From: Betaproteobacteria bacterium
Lineage (GTDB): Bacteria; Pseudomonadota; Gammaproteobacteria; Burkholderiales; Rhodocyclaceae
Assembly: GCA_028065725.1 (NCBI GenBank)
Contig: JAPTVL010000324.1
Coordinates: 29,864-93,863 of the forward strand
Length of the DNA: 64,000 bases
Direction: 5' to 3'
Part shown: in pieces, positions 9,062 to 17,936 of the stretch
Numbering within the stretch: the stretch's first letter is position 1
How the letters are laid out: the number at the start of each line of letters is the position of its first letter
Notes under the pieces: generated by a model
What the model was told of the DNA's origin: nothing
Databases searched by the model: none
What the model saw: the letters and a program-made list of their open reading frames with translations, nothing else
Program-made: the position numbers and the translations under genes

Positions 9062-10432
9062 ATGCTGAAGATATACAACACCCTGGCCCGCGAGAAGCAG
9101 GCCTTCGTTCCCATTCAGCCCGGACGCGTCGACATGTACGTCTGCGGCATGACCGTCTACGACTTCTGCCATCTCGGCCATGCCCGCGTGATGGTGGTGT
9201 TCGACATGGTGGCGCGCTGGCTGCGGGCCAGCGGCTACCGCCTGAACTACGTGCGCAACATCACCGACATCGACGACAAGATCATCCGTCGTGCCCAGGA
9301 AAACGGCGAGACCATTCGCCAGCTGACCGACCGCTTCATCGCCGCGATGAACCAGGATGCCGGCGCGCTGGGCGTGCTGCGGCCCGATGCCGAGCCGCGC
9401 GCCACGGAATACGTGGCGCAGATGCTGGACATGATCGGCACCCTGGAAAAGAACGGCTATGCCTATGTCGCCGAGAGCCATGACGTCTGCTACTCGGTGC
9501 GCAAGTTCGACGGCTACGGCAAGCTGTCCGGCAAGTCGCTGGAAGACCTGCGCGCCGGCGAACGCGTCGACGTCATGGCCGGCAAGCAGGATCCGCTCGA
9601 CTTCGTGCTGTGGAAACACGCCCGCGACGACGAACCCGCCGAAGTCAAATGGGAATCGCCCTGGGGAACCGGCCGTCCGGGCTGGCACATCGAGTGCTCG
9701 GCGATGGGCTCGCAACTGCTCGGCAAGCACTTCGACATCCACGGCGGCGGCCAGGACCTGCAGTTTCCCCACCACGAAAACGAGATCGCCCAGTCGGAAG
9801 GCGCGCACCACTGCCAGTTCGTCAATTACTGGATGCACAACGGCTTCGTTCGCGTCGATGACGAAAAGATGTCGAAGTCGCTGGGCAACTTCTTCACCAT
9901 CCGCGAGGTGCTGAAAAAATACGATGCCGAAGTGGTGCGCTTCTTCATCCTGCGCGCCCACTATCGCAGTCCGCTCAACTATTCCGATGTCCATCTCGAC
10001 GACGCGCGCCATGCGCTGACGCGGCTGTACACCGCGCTCAAGGGCGTCACCGGCGAAGTTCCGGTGGACTGGAACGAGACGCATGCCGCGCGCTTCAAGG
10101 CAGCGCTGGACGACGACTTCGGCACGCCCGAGGCGATGGCGGTGCTGTTCGATCTGGCCACCCTGGTCAATCGCGGCGAGTCGGCGCTGGCCGGTCAGCT
10201 CAAGGCGCTGGGTGGCGTGCTCGGTCTGCTGCAGCGCGATCCGCAAGGCTTCCTGCAGGCGGCGCCCGCAGGCGGTTTGAGCAACGAAGAGATCGAAGCA
10301 AGAGTCGGCGCCCGCGCCACGGCGAAGAAGGCGAAAAACTTCGCCGAATCCGACCGCATCCGCGACGAACTCAAGGCCGCCGGGATCGTGCTGGAAGACG
10401 GACCGCAGGGGACGACCTGGCGCCGCGCATGA
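9062..10432 (+). CDS. cysS: Cysteinyl-tRNA synthetase
   Basis: A 456-residue class I aminoacyl-tRNA synthetase that charges tRNA-Cys in the cytoplasm. The HIGH-like motif is in [10 protein letters not shown], the KMSKS loop in [10 protein letters not shown], and zinc-binding residues include Cys in YVCGMTVYD and HIECSAM with His in FPHHENE. Length matches the family (about 460). The C-terminal anticodon-binding part has the usual RDELKAAGI helix. It is transcribed away from the TPR gene with no clear partner. Confidence 0.98.
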   Translation: MLKIYNTLAREKQAFVPIQPGRVDMYVCGMTVYDFCHLGHARVMVVFDMVARWLRASGYRLNYVRNITDIDDKIIRRAQENGETIRQLTDRFIAAMNQDAGALGVLRPDAEPRATEYVAQMLDMIGTLEKNGYAYVAESHDVCYSVRKFDGYGKLSGKSLEDLRAGERVDVMAGKQDPLDFVLWKHARDDEPAEVKWESPWGTGRPGWHIECSAMGSQLLGKHFDIHGGGQDLQFPHHENEIAQSEGAHHCQFVNYWMHNGFVRVDDEKMSKSLGNFFTIREVLKKYDAEVVRFFILRAHYRSPLNYSDVHLDDARHALTRLYTALKGVTGEVPVDWNETHAARFKAALDDDFGTPEAMAVLFDLATLVNRGESALAGQLKALGGVLGLLQRDPQGFLQAAPAGGLSNEEIEARVGARATAKKAKNFAESDRIRDELKAAGIVLEDGPQGTTWRRA

Positions 10433-10476
10433 GCGCCGGTCGAGCTCCAGCCGGCCGCTGTGGCGAGGAAGCCGGA

Positions 10477-10911
10477 TCAGTAGCGCATCGGCGTCGCCAG
10501 AACCGCCATCGTCACGCGGGCGATGCACACCAGCTTGTCGGCTTCGTCGTGAATGCGCACGTCCCAGACGTGGCTGCTGCGCCCCAGGTGCGCCGGCCGC
10601 GCGGTGCCATAGACCCAGCCGTCGACCACCGCACGCACGTGATTGGCATTGATTTCCTGGCCGACGCAATGGAATTTCGCCGGATCGACGGCAAACGCCG
10701 CCGCCCATGAAGCAAGGGTTTCCGCCAGCACCATCGAGACGCCGCCATGCAGCACGCCGGCCGGTTGCCGCGTGCGTTCATCGACCGGCATGCGCGCCCT
10801 GAGGTAGTCGTCGCCCGCCTCGATCAGCTCGATGCCGAGGTGGCCGTTGGCGCAGCCCCGGCCGCGCCGGTTGGCTTCGTCGAGGGGGAAGGTGGTATGC
10901 CAGATTGCCAT
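10477..10911 (-). CDS. PaaI/MenI-type hot-dog thioesterase
   Basis: A 144-residue single hot-dog protein, with start at 10911 giving MAIWHTTFPLDE, seven codons inside the longest open frame. The family signature GVLHGGVSMVLAETLAS is present, including the active-site Glu. Members hydrolyse aromatic or acyl-CoA thioesters, among them 1,4-dihydroxy-2-naphthoyl-CoA and phenylacetyl-CoA derivatives; the substrate cannot be told here. No operon partner is evident: cysS converges on it and the CRISPR array lies behind it. Confidence 0.88.
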   Translation of the reverse strand: MAIWHTTFPLDEANRRGRGCANGHLGIELIEAGDDYLRARMPVDERTRQPAGVLHGGVSMVLAETLASWAAAFAVDPAKFHCVGQEINANHVRAVVDGWVYGTARPAHLGRSSHVWDVRIHDEADKLVCIARVTMAVLATPMRY

Positions 10912-10985
10912 GTGGGTCGCGCTCCATTGCACTGAAAGGCCGTCATCTTAACGGGGCGCTGCGCAATCGCGCCCGCATTCGATGT

Positions 10986-11009
10986 CGCCGTAGCACCAGC
11001 GCCGACTCT
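10986..11009 (-). repeat. 24-bp dispersed element, copy 1
   Basis: On the minus strand this differs from the window consensus (core GTCGGCGCTGGCGCTACGGC) at one position. It lies between the thioesterase gene and the CRISPR array and is flanked by 8-bp inverted repeats CTGCGCAA/TTGCGCAG about 50 bp apart. Confidence 0.65.
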
Positions 11010-11029
11010 TGCAGACCTTGCGCAGCAAG

Positions 11030-11084
11030 AACTTCATGGTTGGAGGGGGCGCGGCTTTTTGGCGCCTCCTGCGACCATGAAGTT
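11030..11084. repeat. Long imperfect palindrome immediately before the CRISPR array
   Basis: Arms AACTTCATGGT (11030-11040) and ACCATGAAGTT (11074-11084) are perfectly complementary. Inside them GGAGG (11042-11046) can pair with CCTCC (11065-11069). The structure ends 3 bp before the first CRISPR repeat, where a leader would sit if the array is read on the plus strand. There is no T-run after it on that strand, so it is not a simple terminator. Confidence 0.65.
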
Positions 11085-11087
11085 GTC

Positions 11088-13100
11088 GTTCCGGCCAGAG
11101 CGCATATCCCAATCGTCTAGAATATGCGCCAGGGGCTGACCACAGGCGGACTGTTCCGGCCAGAGCGCATATCCCAATCGTCTAGAATGCCATGCCGGGC
11201 GTGCAGTTCGCCCAGGGCGTTCCGGCCAGAGCGCATATCCCAATCGTCTAGAATGAGCGGGCCAAGACGGCACGCGCGCAGCTGGTTCCGGCCAGAGCGC
11301 ATATCCCAATCGTCTAGAATGCTTGACTGTATTTAGATAATAGGCTAGACGTTCCGGCCAGAGCGCATATCCCAATCGTCTAGAATGCGGCCAATCCGCG
11401 CAAATACCCTTCCGAGGTTCCGGCCAGAGCGCATATCCCAATCGTCTAGAATCGGCCTTCATGGCACCCGCGACGACGAAGGGTTCCGGCCAGAGCGCAT
11501 ATCCCAATCGTCTAGAATCATCGCCGCCGGCGGCGATAAGGCGCGCGAGTTCCGGCCAGAGCGCATATCCCAATCGTCTAGAATGCCGCGGTCATCCTTG
11601 AATGACAGGATCTGGTTCCGGCCAGAGCGCATATCCCAATCGTCTAGAATCAAGACCGCCGCACTGAAGGTGGTGGTGCAGTTCCGGCCAGAGCGCATAT
11701 CCCAATCGTCTAGAATGTGATCGATGAATCCCAACTCATCAAGAACGTTCCGGCCAGAGCGCATATCCCAATCGTCTAGAATTGGAGCGTCACGCATGGC
11801 GAGCACACGCTCGTTCCGGCCAGAGCGCATATCCCAATCGTCTAGAATAGGCCACGGCGATGGAAGTGCCCAGCACCGTTCCGGCCAGAGCGCATATCCC
11901 AATCGTCTAGAATGGCGACCTGCTTTTCCACGGCCGCGGTCTCGTTCCGGCCAGAGCGCATATCCCAATCGTCTAGAATGCGGCGGCGCTGATGCCGCCG
12001 TTCAGACCCGTTCCGGCCAGAGCGCATATCCCAATCGTCTAGAATCCCTGTCATGGCGGCCAGGCGGATGGCGTGTTCCGGCCAGAGCGCATATCCCAAT
12101 CGTCTAGAATAGCACGCGCTGGAAGCCACGTACAGCGCGTGTTCCGGCCAGAGCGCATATCCCAATCGTCTAGAATTCGCCGTGCATGGGCGGTATTCCG
12201 AAAACGGTTCCGGCCAGAGCGCATATCCCAATCGTCTAGAATGGATCGTCTTTACTGTCGGGCGCGATGGGTGTTCCGGCCAGAGCGCATATCCCAATCG
12301 TCTAGAATGTTGCCCGCTTCGGCCTCTATCTCCATGTCGTTCCGGCCAGAGCGCATATCCCAATCGTCTAGAATCCTTTCCGCACGAGTTCGACATGCCG
12401 CTGGGTTCCGGCCAGAGCGCATATCCCAATCGTCTAGAATTCGCCGCCGCGTGAAGGGCTGCGCCCGCCAGTTCCGGCCAGAGCGCATATCCCAATCGTC
12501 TAGAATGTATATCCCCAGCACCCGGCCGCCGCTGGTGTTCCGGCCAGAGCGCATATCCCAATCGTCTAGAATCCACGGCCGGCGCTGACATTACACACCT
12601 GGGTTCCGGCCAGAGCGCATATCCCAATCGTCTAGAATGCTACCCGCGAACTATGGCCGGCCAGCGTGGTTCCGGCCAGAGCGCATATCCCAATCGTCTA
12701 GAATTGGCGGCACGGCGCACCCAACACCTCCCCGGTTCCGGCCAGAGCGCATATCCCAATCGTCTAGAATACCGGAGCATCCCTACTCGCAGGAGGAATG
12801 GTTCCGGCCAGAGCGCATATCCCAATCGTCTAGAATATGACCAACGACAACCTGAGCAAGAAGGTCGTTCCGGCCAGAGCGCATATCCCAATCGTCTAGA
12901 ATGCGACCAACCTGCTTGATGCGGCGCCGGGGGTTCCGGCCAGAGCGCATATCCCAATCGTCTAGAATCACGGCCAGCAGCAGCACCGACCTGACCACGT
13001 TCCGGCCAGAGCGCATATCCCAATCGTCTAGAATACGTTGATCGGGCGGCTCAGTGCCCGTGAGGTTCCGGCCAGAGCGCATATCCCAATCGTCTAGAAT
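11088..13100 (+). CRISPR. Type II-C CRISPR array: 31 repeats of 36 bp, 30 spacers
   Basis: The repeat starts GTTCCGGCCAGAGC and ends CGTCTAGAAT; I found 31 copies, all identical by eye, first at 11088-11123 and last at 13065-13100. Twenty-seven spacers are 30 bp and three are 29 bp (11124-11152, 11849-11877, 12046-12074). The plus strand is the crRNA strand, because the plus-strand tracrRNA anti-repeat at 17629-17650 is the reverse complement of the repeat and because an intrinsic terminator follows the last repeat on the plus strand. The repeat ends in TAGAAT, a -10-like hexamer, in the same place as the repeat-embedded promoters known in Neisseria type II-C arrays. All spacers differ from each other and none obviously matches elsewhere in the window. 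Confidence 0.98.
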
Positions 13101-13111
13101 CGCTCGCAAAG

Positions 13112-13139
13112 AACCCCTTGATTCGTCAGGGGGTTTTTC
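13112..13139 (+). terminator. Intrinsic terminator at the end of the CRISPR array
   Basis: A 10-bp stem with one G-T wobble (13112-13121 with 13126-13135) closes a TTCG loop; the T-run occupies 13134-13138. It starts 11 bp after the last repeat and points away from the array, so it would end pre-crRNA transcripts before they run into cas2 antisense. On the minus strand the T-run is poor. Confidence 0.8.
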
Positions 13140-13170
13140 GCTTCTGGCATCATAAAAACTGGAGGCATGG

Positions 13171-13497
13171 TCAGAATAAGTCGAACTGGTCGGGCGTTTT
13201 ATTGGCGGGCTGCTTGGCTTGTCCGTGGTAGCTGATGATGCGCTCGTACTGCTTGTCGGTGAATTGCAGGATATTGACTTTACCACCTGCGGGCAGGGCC
13301 GATTCGACGTACTTGCAATAAGTATCCACCTGCGCTGGGCTGGTGCACATGCGCATATAGACGCTGAACTGGCTCATCTCGAAGCCCATGTCCAGCAGTG
13401 CATTGCGAAACTTGGTTGCGGCCTTGCGCTCGGCCTTGAGCACCACGGGCAAGTCGAACATCACCACCATCCACATCAGCCGGTACCCTGTGAGCAT
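13171..13497 (-). CDS. cas2: CRISPR-associated endoribonuclease/integration protein Cas2 (type II-C)
   Basis: Cas2 forms the core of the Cas1-Cas2 spacer integrase. Starting at 13497 gives MLTGYRLMWMVVMFDLPV and 108 residues, the normal type II Cas2 length and N-terminus; the longer frame upstream only overlaps cas1. The ferredoxin-like fold start VVMFDLPV with its conserved Asp and the later FSVYMRMC strand are visible. It is the last gene of the cas9-cas1-cas2 operon, 13 bp after the cas1 stop, and the CRISPR array converges on it. Confidence 0.95.
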   Translation of the reverse strand: MLTGYRLMWMVVMFDLPVVLKAERKAATKFRNALLDMGFEMSQFSVYMRMCTSPAQVDTYCKYVESALPAGGKVNILQFTDKQYERIISYHGQAKQPANKTPDQFDLF

Positions 13498-13510
13498 GGC
13501 GGCCTGCGCT

Positions 13511-14440
13511 TCATTCGTCGCGTAAATCCTGGGCCAGCGCCAGTGGCAAACCTGGGAGAGGCAGATCGGGTTTGTCGCGCTGCCCCAGATAGACCTGTGC
13601 AATGGACGTGGCGAGCTTTTGCATACAGACCATCACAGGAGTGGCACCTATGTCGCTCTGCATATCGTCGTAGAGCGTGCGCACCAGGGCACGTTTGGCT
13701 TCCGGTGTCACATGCTGTTCTCCATTGCGCCAGAGCTGCCAGACCTTGAGGTCGATCACGGGACGAAAGGGTTCCATTAGGTCATCGACCAAGCGCATGG
13801 CGTTGTTGTCATTGCTGTGATGTAGGCCGATGCCGGGATGTAGCCCTGCAGCGACGACAGCACGTGCCGTGGCCGACCGCAGCACGGTGTAGCCATAGTT
13901 CAACAAGGCATTGAGGCCTTCGCCATCCTGGTCGCGCCTGAAGCTATCGCCAAACAACAGATTCCAGTAGCGCCGCGCCCCTTGTGCTTCCATGTTTTCG
14001 GGGTCACCACTTTTGACCTTGCGCGCCAGTGCGGTCAATGGGGCCGTAGGCGCGCCCGCTGCTTCCAGTGCGGCGGCTTGCTGCTCCAGTTTGGCTCGCA
14101 CCACGGCAGCCCACAGGCGTTTGTGCATGGGTTGGCTGGCGGCGATCTGAGCTTCGATGCGGCGCGACTGCTCGAAATTTCCATCGATGGGAAGGAGCAT
14201 GCCGACTGCGTTGTGGTTAGCTGCGCAAAGCACAAAAGGGGCGCCGCGCTCGGCCAGTGCTACCAGCAGATTATTGGTGTAGCTCAGACCGTGTGCATTG
14301 GCGATGACGGCGGCAATGTCGTCCAGCGGTACCTGCCCGAGTTCCTTTCGTTCGCCTGCCGTGTCCTGCACCACCATGAAACCGCGATGCAGGAACAGAT
14401 GTCGCCGGTCGTCGGCCACTTCCACGATGCGGCCGATCAT
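13511..14440 (-). CDS. cas1: CRISPR-associated integrase Cas1 (type II-C)
   Basis: Cas1 inserts new spacers at the leader-proximal repeat together with Cas2. The 309-residue length fits type II Cas1. The metal-binding set is visible: Glu151 in NMEAQGARRYW, His207/His208 in GIGLHHSNDNN and acidic residues in LVDDLMEPFRP (about 218-226). It starts 5 bp after the cas9 stop. No cas4 or csn2 is present anywhere near it, which fits subtype II-C. Confidence 0.97.
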   Translation of the reverse strand: MIGRIVEVADDRRHLFLHRGFMVVQDTAGERKELGQVPLDDIAAVIANAHGLSYTNNLLVALAERGAPFVLCAANHNAVGMLLPIDGNFEQSRRIEAQIAASQPMHKRLWAAVVRAKLEQQAAALEAAGAPTAPLTALARKVKSGDPENMEAQGARRYWNLLFGDSFRRDQDGEGLNALLNYGYTVLRSATARAVVAAGLHPGIGLHHSNDNNAMRLVDDLMEPFRPVIDLKVWQLWRNGEQHVTPEAKRALVRTLYDDMQSDIGATPVMVCMQKLATSIAQVYLGQRDKPDLPLPGLPLALAQDLRDE

Positions 14441-14445
14441 GCCTC

Positions 14446-17400
14446 TTACGCCTTGAATCCGGGGTCGCGAAGCTCGCCGATGGGAGAGATTGTGACGCGG
14501 CGAGCTTTGGCTGTTTGCAGAGAACCGGCCTGCTTGTACGCATATCGCCAGTTACTCTCTTTGTCACGATTGCGTGCATCGACATTGGCTTCGTTGTGAT
14601 CCGCCAAGCTCAGGCGTCCCGCAGCATTGATCGAAACGATTCGCATCAACCTTTGGCGGCCATCGATTTCAAGGCGGATGAAATCGTCGATCATGAGGCG
14701 CATGAGTAGTGGCTTGCCACTAATGCTATGGGTGGAGCCGCTCAGAGCAGCTTTGCCCCGGTTGCGTGCTACGGCATATGCCTCATAGGTCGCTGTGACT
14801 TCACCCTCCCACTTGCCTTTGCCGTTGATAACGATTTCGATGCAATGGTTGCCGTCTGGGACGTAGCCTTTGTATGCGCGAGGCTGCCCTTGGTTGTCGA
14901 AACCATGTCGTGCTAGTTGGCCAGGCGCGGAAATTGGCACAACGTATTCATTGATGCGTGCTTTGCTACCCTCAGCGGGCGCCTTTTGCACGACGGAACC
15001 ATCGCGGCGAATGCCGAAGGCGGTTTCCTTGAACATGCTGCCCTCGTAGCTATGGTCAGGCTTGTGGCTGACCCAGATATGTTTTACCGCCCGCTCCACG
15101 TGATCGCGGTAAGTGACCCAAGGCAGAGGCATGGTCTCGACCAGTTTGTCAAGTTGCTTCGCGCGCGCTTGGCTGCTTGCCTGCGCGAACTTCTGCAACA
15201 TGCCTTGGTCAGTGACGGCGATCACGCAGGCATCGACGGCGTGATGGCGATGGTCATTACGGTTTTTTTCGCCCTGCAGCCCAAGGATGTCGTTCAACCC
15301 GAACTTGGCTCGCAGCATGGCCGTCATCCGGCCAGGAATCACGCGGGTGCCCTGTGGGCAGATCAGGCCTAGATACTCACGCGCTACGCGGCTGAGATGT
15401 CTGGTGTCGTTGAGGGCGCGGGCCAGAAAGTCTTTGTCGTCGCGCAGCCATTTTTCATAGCCATCGGGGCCGAAGCGGTAGCGCTTGTTCCTCGGCATGT
15501 GTTCTGCCCGTTTCAGGATGGCATCGTAAGTCCAGCCTTCGAGTTCGAAATCCTCGCGGGCCTGAGCGGGGGTACGGTCTCCTTTGACGCGATTTGCGCG
15601 ACGAGTAGCCAGTGTCTTGTTGTTGAGGCTGTCGTCCAGCGTTTGCGAGAAGGGCAGGATGTGCTCGATTTCCACTTCGTCGCTCAAGGCCATGCGCGCG
15701 CCGATTTGTACGCCGCTGTAGGGGCAGTGACGCTCGGCTATGTCGTAACTCAATTCTTCCCAAAGGATGAGTTTCTGGATGTCGGCATGCTTTACTCGTT
15801 CAGGGGCGATTTGCAGAATTCTTGCGGCATCGGCCCGGAGACGCTCGTTGCGCTTCTGGTTCTTGGCCTGCTGCTCCTGATCCTCTTTTCGCTGCTCCCA
15901 ACTCTGCTTCAGGTCGCGCGCCACTTCTACGATGACCTCGGATGGATGGCCGTAGCGTTTGATGAGTGCATTGACGACTACACGTATCTGGTTCAGGCCG
16001 ATGTGCACCGTGGGATTGGCGATCTTGCCGTAGCGTTTTTCGGGCAGATCATCGAGCTTGCCACTGCCGAAGCCGACATGGCGTTGCAGGTATTCGCCGT
16101 AGTAGGGCAGTTGATGGTGAGCGTGCAGTTTTTCGATCTCTCCGGTGCCTTGGTTGATACGTTCGTGGCCCGTATCGAAAGTCAAACCGGCTATTTCGCC
16201 ATGCGTGTTGAGACGGCTGTGGTGTTCGTAGCCCGCTGCCTGAACTGCCTTGTCGTAGGTAATAACTTCGGCTTGCAGCACGGGCAGGATGCGTGAAAGT
16301 GCCTTTGCGCTCAGGCTGCCGTAGCCTTCGGCCAAGCCGGTGTTTGCGATGGTTTCGGCGCGGGTCTCATCGAAGCCGAATCCCTTTTGTAACCAAGCTA
16401 CCAGCGCAGCTTCGCTTTCTTCGGTCAGCAAGCGCATCACGATGGCATCCTGCCGATCCAGCGATAAGCCGAACCAGTCCGGGCCGAAGTGTTCTTTCCT
16501 GCTCAAGATGGCGCTGGTGCTGTTTCCCTTCAATTCCTGCCGCTTTACGTCCTCCAGATTGAATTGCGTTGTACCCGGCAGTTTCAGCATTGTTTTGATC
16601 TGCGTGAAGCTGCGTTTGCTGTGACGTTCCAGCGCATTTACCAACTCATCTCGCTGCGCCCGCGTCAGCGACTCATCACGCAAATCCTTATTCAGGATGC
16701 GCAGGTTGTTGACTTCCTGGTAGATGCGAAAGCGCTGCTGGCTGGGCAAGGCCAGCGGGGCGCGTTCTTCGTCGGGTTCCAGGGTGCAGCGGCCCGGTTT
16801 GACGGGCTTGAGCGGGCGCTGGTGCAGCAGGCAGTCCTTGAGTTCGACGCGCGCCGCTTCGGTGAATACGGCTGGGTTGAGTGCTGCTTGTTTGGACCAG
16901 AGCGCGTCGAATTCAGCTTCGATCATGGCGCGGTCGATATAAAGATCGTAACTCTTGTCGATGCGAGTCTTGCCATCCTCTTTTTCGACGCGGCGTTCGC
17001 GGTAGCGGGCCCGCACGCCGTTACCACCCTGCATCCGCCGCCACAATAGTTCGCCCACGGCACGGGCTTTGCCATCAGCGCCGTTCGGGTCGAGTTGCTG
17101 GCGTAGGGCACTGATGGCCGTCTTGAGCGCACCGCTGTCGTTGTCCTTCTTGTCTGCTTTTCGGTTGCTTCTGAAGCCGCGTCGCTGGTTGATGTGGAAC
17201 AGGGCACGGGCGAACTCGGCAGGCGTGAGTTCCTGATCGAGCCCCTTGGCGCGCAGTTCGTAGGGGTTGAGCAATTCCAGCGCCTTGCGCTCGGCGCTGT
17301 CGGCAGGGAAGAATCCATGCTTGAGCAGCAGTGCCATCATGCGGTGCTTGCGTTTGAGCAGACGATCGCGGCGCCGGCGCATGGCGCGTGCGGCGCGTCG

Positions 17401-17565
17401 GGTAACTGCCAGCGAAGAACCGTCCTTGGGGTTGCGGCCGTCGCTGAAAATACGTACGCCTGCTTTTATGATCGCAACTGGATCGTCGCTCTTGAGTCGC
17501 ACCATCGCCCATCCGAGCGAAGTGCTGCCCAAATCCAATGCCAACCGGTAGCGTACCGTGTCCAT
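14446..17565 (-). CDS. cas9: CRISPR-associated RNA-guided endonuclease Cas9 (type II-C)
   Basis: A 1039-residue Cas9, close in size to Neisseria Cas9 (1082) and below most II-A forms. It cuts DNA matched by crRNA-tracrRNA using two nuclease domains. RuvC-I has Asp11 in LALDLGSTSLGWAM; an Arg-rich bridge helix follows (about 56-78); RuvC-II has Glu547 in IVEVARDLK; the HNH centre is His635 in VEIEHILPFS with Asn649 and Asn658 downstream; RuvC-III has His775 and Asp778 in HHAVDACVIAV. All catalytic residues appear intact. The start codon is preceded by a strong RBS, GGGAGGAAAC. Codon use is slightly less GC-rich than neighbouring housekeeping genes, consistent with acquisition. The PAM is not known. 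Confidence 0.98.
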   Translation of the reverse strand: MDTVRYRLALDLGSTSLGWAMVRLKSDDPVAIIKAGVRIFSDGRNPKDGSSLAVTRRAARAMRRRRDRLLKRKHRMMALLLKHGFFPADSAERKALELLNPYELRAKGLDQELTPAEFARALFHINQRRGFRSNRKADKKDNDSGALKTAISALRQQLDPNGADGKARAVGELLWRRMQGGNGVRARYRERRVEKEDGKTRIDKSYDLYIDRAMIEAEFDALWSKQAALNPAVFTEAARVELKDCLLHQRPLKPVKPGRCTLEPDEERAPLALPSQQRFRIYQEVNNLRILNKDLRDESLTRAQRDELVNALERHSKRSFTQIKTMLKLPGTTQFNLEDVKRQELKGNSTSAILSRKEHFGPDWFGLSLDRQDAIVMRLLTEESEAALVAWLQKGFGFDETRAETIANTGLAEGYGSLSAKALSRILPVLQAEVITYDKAVQAAGYEHHSRLNTHGEIAGLTFDTGHERINQGTGEIEKLHAHHQLPYYGEYLQRHVGFGSGKLDDLPEKRYGKIANPTVHIGLNQIRVVVNALIKRYGHPSEVIVEVARDLKQSWEQRKEDQEQQAKNQKRNERLRADAARILQIAPERVKHADIQKLILWEELSYDIAERHCPYSGVQIGARMALSDEVEIEHILPFSQTLDDSLNNKTLATRRANRVKGDRTPAQAREDFELEGWTYDAILKRAEHMPRNKRYRFGPDGYEKWLRDDKDFLARALNDTRHLSRVAREYLGLICPQGTRVIPGRMTAMLRAKFGLNDILGLQGEKNRNDHRHHAVDACVIAVTDQGMLQKFAQASSQARAKQLDKLVETMPLPWVTYRDHVERAVKHIWVSHKPDHSYEGSMFKETAFGIRRDGSVVQKAPAEGSKARINEYVVPISAPGQLARHGFDNQGQPRAYKGYVPDGNHCIEIVINGKGKWEGEVTATYEAYAVARNRGKAALSGSTHSISGKPLLMRLMIDDFIRLEIDGRQRLMRIVSINAAGRLSLADHNEANVDARNRDKESNWRYAYKQAGSLQTAKARRVTISPIGELRDPGFKA

Positions 17566-17605
17566 GTTTCCTCCCGTCCATGACGATGCTCTATTTTTAG
17601 CGTGT

Positions 17606-17616
17606 TGTGCTAAGAT
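17606..17616 (+). promoter_or_regulatory. Extended -10 promoter for tracrRNA
   Basis: The sequence TGTGCTAAGAT contains TGnTAAGAT, an extended -10, with TAAGAT at 17611-17616. No convincing -35 box is seen, as is allowed for extended -10 promoters. It puts the tracrRNA start near 17623, just before the anti-repeat. The cas9 promoter must lie in the same 60-bp gap on the other strand. Confidence 0.55.
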
Positions 17617-17622
17617 TGTAGC

Positions 17623-17712
17623 CGCTACACGATTGGGATATGCGCTCTGGACGCTAACAAGCTGAAAGATGCACCAAATGGAAGGCCGCGCAATGCGCGG
17701 CCTTCGTCTTTC
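17623..17712 (+). ncRNA. tracrRNA of the type II-C system
   Basis: Positions 17629-17650 are an exact 22-nt reverse complement of repeat positions 8-29, and CTA (17625-17627) adds three pairs after one mismatch. After a short unpaired stretch, AAC (17656-17658) can pair with the repeat's first GTT, giving the usual lower stem plus bulge. A nexus-like segment (AAGCTGAAAGATGCACC) follows, then a perfect 11-bp terminator hairpin, GAAGGCCGCGC (17681-17691) with GCGCGGCCTTC (17695-17705), followed by GTCTTT. About 90 nt in total. It is divergent from cas9. Confidence 0.9.
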
Positions 17713-17802
17713 CCGGGGAGGGTGTCAGTTCAGTCCATTGTGGTCATCCGGGACGACGCACTATGGCTATCTCGAAATAAAATCGGCGACAGATTGCCCT
17801 GC

Positions 17803-17826
17803 CGCCGTAACGCCAGCGCCGACTTT
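17803..17826 (-). repeat. 24-bp dispersed element, copy 2
   Basis: Two mismatches to the consensus (core GTCGGCGCTGGCGCTACGGC on the minus strand). It lies between the tracrRNA terminator and the dnaJ 3'-end remnant. A weaker, similar sequence on the same strand lies near 18508-18530. Confidence 0.6.
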
Positions 17827-17851
17827 CAGGCCGGCACTTTTTGCGAACGCA

Positions 17852-17926
17852 TCAGCCACCGAAGAAATTCTTGGCCCGGTCGAGCCAGCCTTGCGCGCGC
17901 GGGCTGTGGCGCTGGGCATTGCCCTG
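17852..17926 (-). pseudogene. Remnant of a second dnaJ 3' end (last 24 codons plus stop)
   Basis: Read on the minus strand this stretch encodes a tail ending RAKNFFGG and a stop, parallel to the true dnaJ tail VRDFFGG at 19298-19372. About 65 of 75 bases agree. Sequence downstream of both stops is also partly alike (ACTTTCAGG then GGCAC). The upstream part of dnaJ is absent here, so this is a fragment. It marks the far edge of the toxin-antitoxin island. Confidence 0.8.
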
Positions 17927-17936
17927 CGCGAAAAAA

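Noticed and set aside
10948..11037. A 29-codon minus-strand ORF, MKFLLRKVCKSRRWCYG onward, with four Cys.
   Set aside because: It runs through the 24-bp dispersed repeat (SRRWCYG is the repeat translated), starts inside the palindrome arm and lacks an RBS at usable distance.
11034..13023. Several long open frames on both strands through 11.0-13.1 kb with repeated peptides (for example RPERISQSSR).
   Set aside because: They are translations of the CRISPR repeat; a 66-bp period keeps the frame open. No RBS or family similarity.
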